Below, in pieces: positions 4,983 to 5,959 of a stretch of 5,959 bases of DNA. A program made the position numbers and the translations under genes. The notes beneath the pieces were generated by a model that ran no database searches, was not told the DNA's origin, and worked only from the letters and a program-made list of their open reading frames with translations. This DNA is from Candidatus Aenigmatarchaeota archaeon (GTDB lineage: Archaea; Aenigmatarchaeota; Aenigmatarchaeia; PWEA01; JACRMZ01). Where the stretch lies: contig JACRMZ010000042.1 in NCBI GenBank assembly GCA_016219455.1, positions 1-5,959 of the forward strand, in the 5' to 3' direction. The stretch's first letter is position 1. Each line of letters begins with the position of its first letter.

Positions 4983-5959
4983 TTAGAATTCTATGCGCGG
5001 TTTCCCCTTTACCACGGTTACTTTGCCTTTTATCGTTCCGCTGCCTGCCATCCCCTGCCTGGAAATGCCTTCCAGCGTGCCGCTAAGGTCTTTGAGTATG
5101 TATTTCCCGTTTCCATTGTCTATGATTGTGCACTCTTCTATTGTGACATCCTTGCCCTCAAGCTCTTTTGCCTTCATCATGACCTCGAGGAGAGTCAGTG
5201 TCAAGGTTTCTGCATTTTTCTTCAACGGGTCATAGATAAGCTCTTTGGACTTTGGATGCTGCGTGGCAGGTGCGGTTTTTGAGGGCCGTTTAAAAATATC
5301 AAGCAGGCTCTTCTTCTGCGGTTTCACAGTTTCGGTTTTTTTATCCGGAGTTTTCCCAGCATTTTTTTTGCCCCTTTTGAACAGTGACAATGTCCATTTT
5401 GCAAACGCAACTGGCCGTGTGATTATCCATATCACAAGCTCGATTGGGTTGAGCTTCTTTTTCACAAGGTCCCTCATTTCCAAACTCACATTTTTTATTT
5501 CCGCACGAGTGTTCAGTATCTTTTCCTGTTCATGTATCATTATTTCCCTGAAAGTGTTCTCGTCTATTTCCCTGCGGAAGTATTGCTTCTCCGTTTTTTT
5601 CCGCGATTCAACGCTTACTATTTCGGCTTTCCTCATCTCTGAGAGCCTTTTTGCAAATCTTCTGTATGGGAGCAATATCTGTGTAAGGAGGTAAACTGCG
5701 CCCGCAAGCACGGCAGCTCCGGTTGCGATTGCTTCTTTGTTCTCCGTTGCGAATTTCAGAAGCCGTTTGCTTTCAATTTCTGACTCTATTGAGGACTTCA
5801 TGCCCTTTATTTCCCTGATAGTTTGGGAAAGACTGCTAAGCTGGTCGGAAGAAATGAACGAACGCGCTTCAGAAAGCTTTTTTTCGAGAGAATCTACATC
5901 ATTCTTAATCGAAGACACATCTATTCCGGCTGCCTCATACTCTGACAGCATCGACCTTA
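4983..5959 (-). CDS. Membrane protein with coiled coil, charged helices and putative C-terminal OB-fold (5' end probably missing)
   Basis: The frame is open to the right edge. ATG 5951 gives 322 residues, with a weak AAGG just before it, but the first residues already lie in a coiled-coil-like region, so the gene probably continues beyond the window. Numbering from that ATG: coiled coil 12-62; transmembrane helix about 75-95 (ending LLTQILLPY), followed by basic RRFAKR; a charged helical stretch with YFRREIDENTFREIM (124-138), resembling short helical motifs common in archaeal membrane proteins; a second hydrophobic stretch 169-191 containing R179, P180 and K185, more like an interfacial helix than a full span; a basic linker rich in K and P (192-235); and a C-terminal beta-rich domain (about 266-322) with a DVTIEECTI...YILKDLSGTL...GTIKGKVTVV pattern suggesting an OB-fold. 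Positive-inside logic puts the N-terminal coiled coil outside and the C-terminus in the cytoplasm. No family is recognised with certainty. It is likely co-transcribed with the KaiC-like gene. Confidence 0.8.
   Translation of the reverse strand, partial: RSMLSEYEAAGIDVSSIKNDVDSLEKKLSEARSFISSDQLSSLSQTIREIKGMKSSIESEIESKRLLKFATENKEAIATGAAVLAGAVYLLTQILLPYRRFAKRLSEMRKAEIVSVESRKKTEKQYFRREIDENTFREIMIHEQEKILNTRAEIKNVSLEMRDLVKKKLNPIELVIWIITRPVAFAKWTLSLFKRGKKNAGKTPDKKTETVKPQKKSLLDIFKRPSKTAPATQHPKSKELIYDPLKKNAETLTLTLLEVMMKAKELEGKDVTIEECTIIDNGNGKYILKDLSGTLEGISRQGMAGSGTIKGKVTVVKGKPRIEF
4986..5156 (-). other. Putative OB-fold-like beta domain
   Basis: Residues 266-322 show five strand-like segments with the usual OB pattern: an opening strand with conserved-type Val/Ile, a Y-I-L-x-D-x-S-G-T turn (284-292), and a G-x-I-x-G-x-V-x-V-x-x-G ending. 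This resembles small nucleic-acid-binding OB domains, but the resemblance is by pattern only. Confidence 0.35.

Noticed and set aside
5245..5694. Open frame of 149 codons on the plus strand opposite the membrane protein gene
   Set aside because: Its Phe/Ser-rich translation is what results from reading lysine- and glutamate-rich codons in reverse; it has no ribosome binding site or promoter.

Overview
The window looks like chromosomal DNA from an archaeon, probably a poorly sampled and possibly DPANN-like lineage; the lineage is a guess. The archaeal signs are TATA-like boxes about 25 bp upstream of several start codons that lack ribosome binding sites (leaderless arrangement), one gene with a strong archaeal-type Shine-Dalgarno, a single-domain KaiC/RAD55-type ATPase, and an all-trans polyprenyl diphosphate synthase of the kind that supplies archaeal lipid precursors. 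There are no rRNA, tRNA, CRISPR or transposase signals.

Layout. (1) 1-906, plus strand: the 3' part of an unrecognised, mostly helical, charged protein. (2) 979-2532, plus: a 517-residue exported protein with an N-terminal signal peptide, one canonical EF-hand calcium loop, a single cysteine pair, recurrent DxxG turns and a lysine-rich tail without acidic residues. A GC hairpin with a T-rich tail follows it. (3) 2630-3682, minus: a polyprenyl (probably geranylgeranyl) diphosphate synthase whose motifs resemble the eukaryotic type III enzymes. (4) 3683-3814: a compact AT-rich divergent promoter region with a symmetrical, helically phased TTAAC cluster. (5) 3815-4195, plus: a 126-residue orphan protein. 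(6) 4218-4952, minus: a KaiC-like RecA-superfamily ATPase. (7) 4983 to the right edge, minus: a membrane protein with coiled-coil, transmembrane segment, charged helical region and possible C-terminal OB-fold, cut by the window edge.

How the genes relate. Genes 6 and 7 are 30 bp apart on the same strand and may form an operon pairing a membrane protein with a KaiC-like ATPase. The synthase and the 126-residue protein share a divergent intergenic region and could share a regulator. The first two genes have the same orientation but a 72-bp gap holding a promoter, so the exported protein is probably transcribed on its own. No complete new system can be shown from the sequence. The most distinctive items are the exported EF-hand protein with its basic tail, the type III-like synthase, and the membrane protein/KaiC pair.
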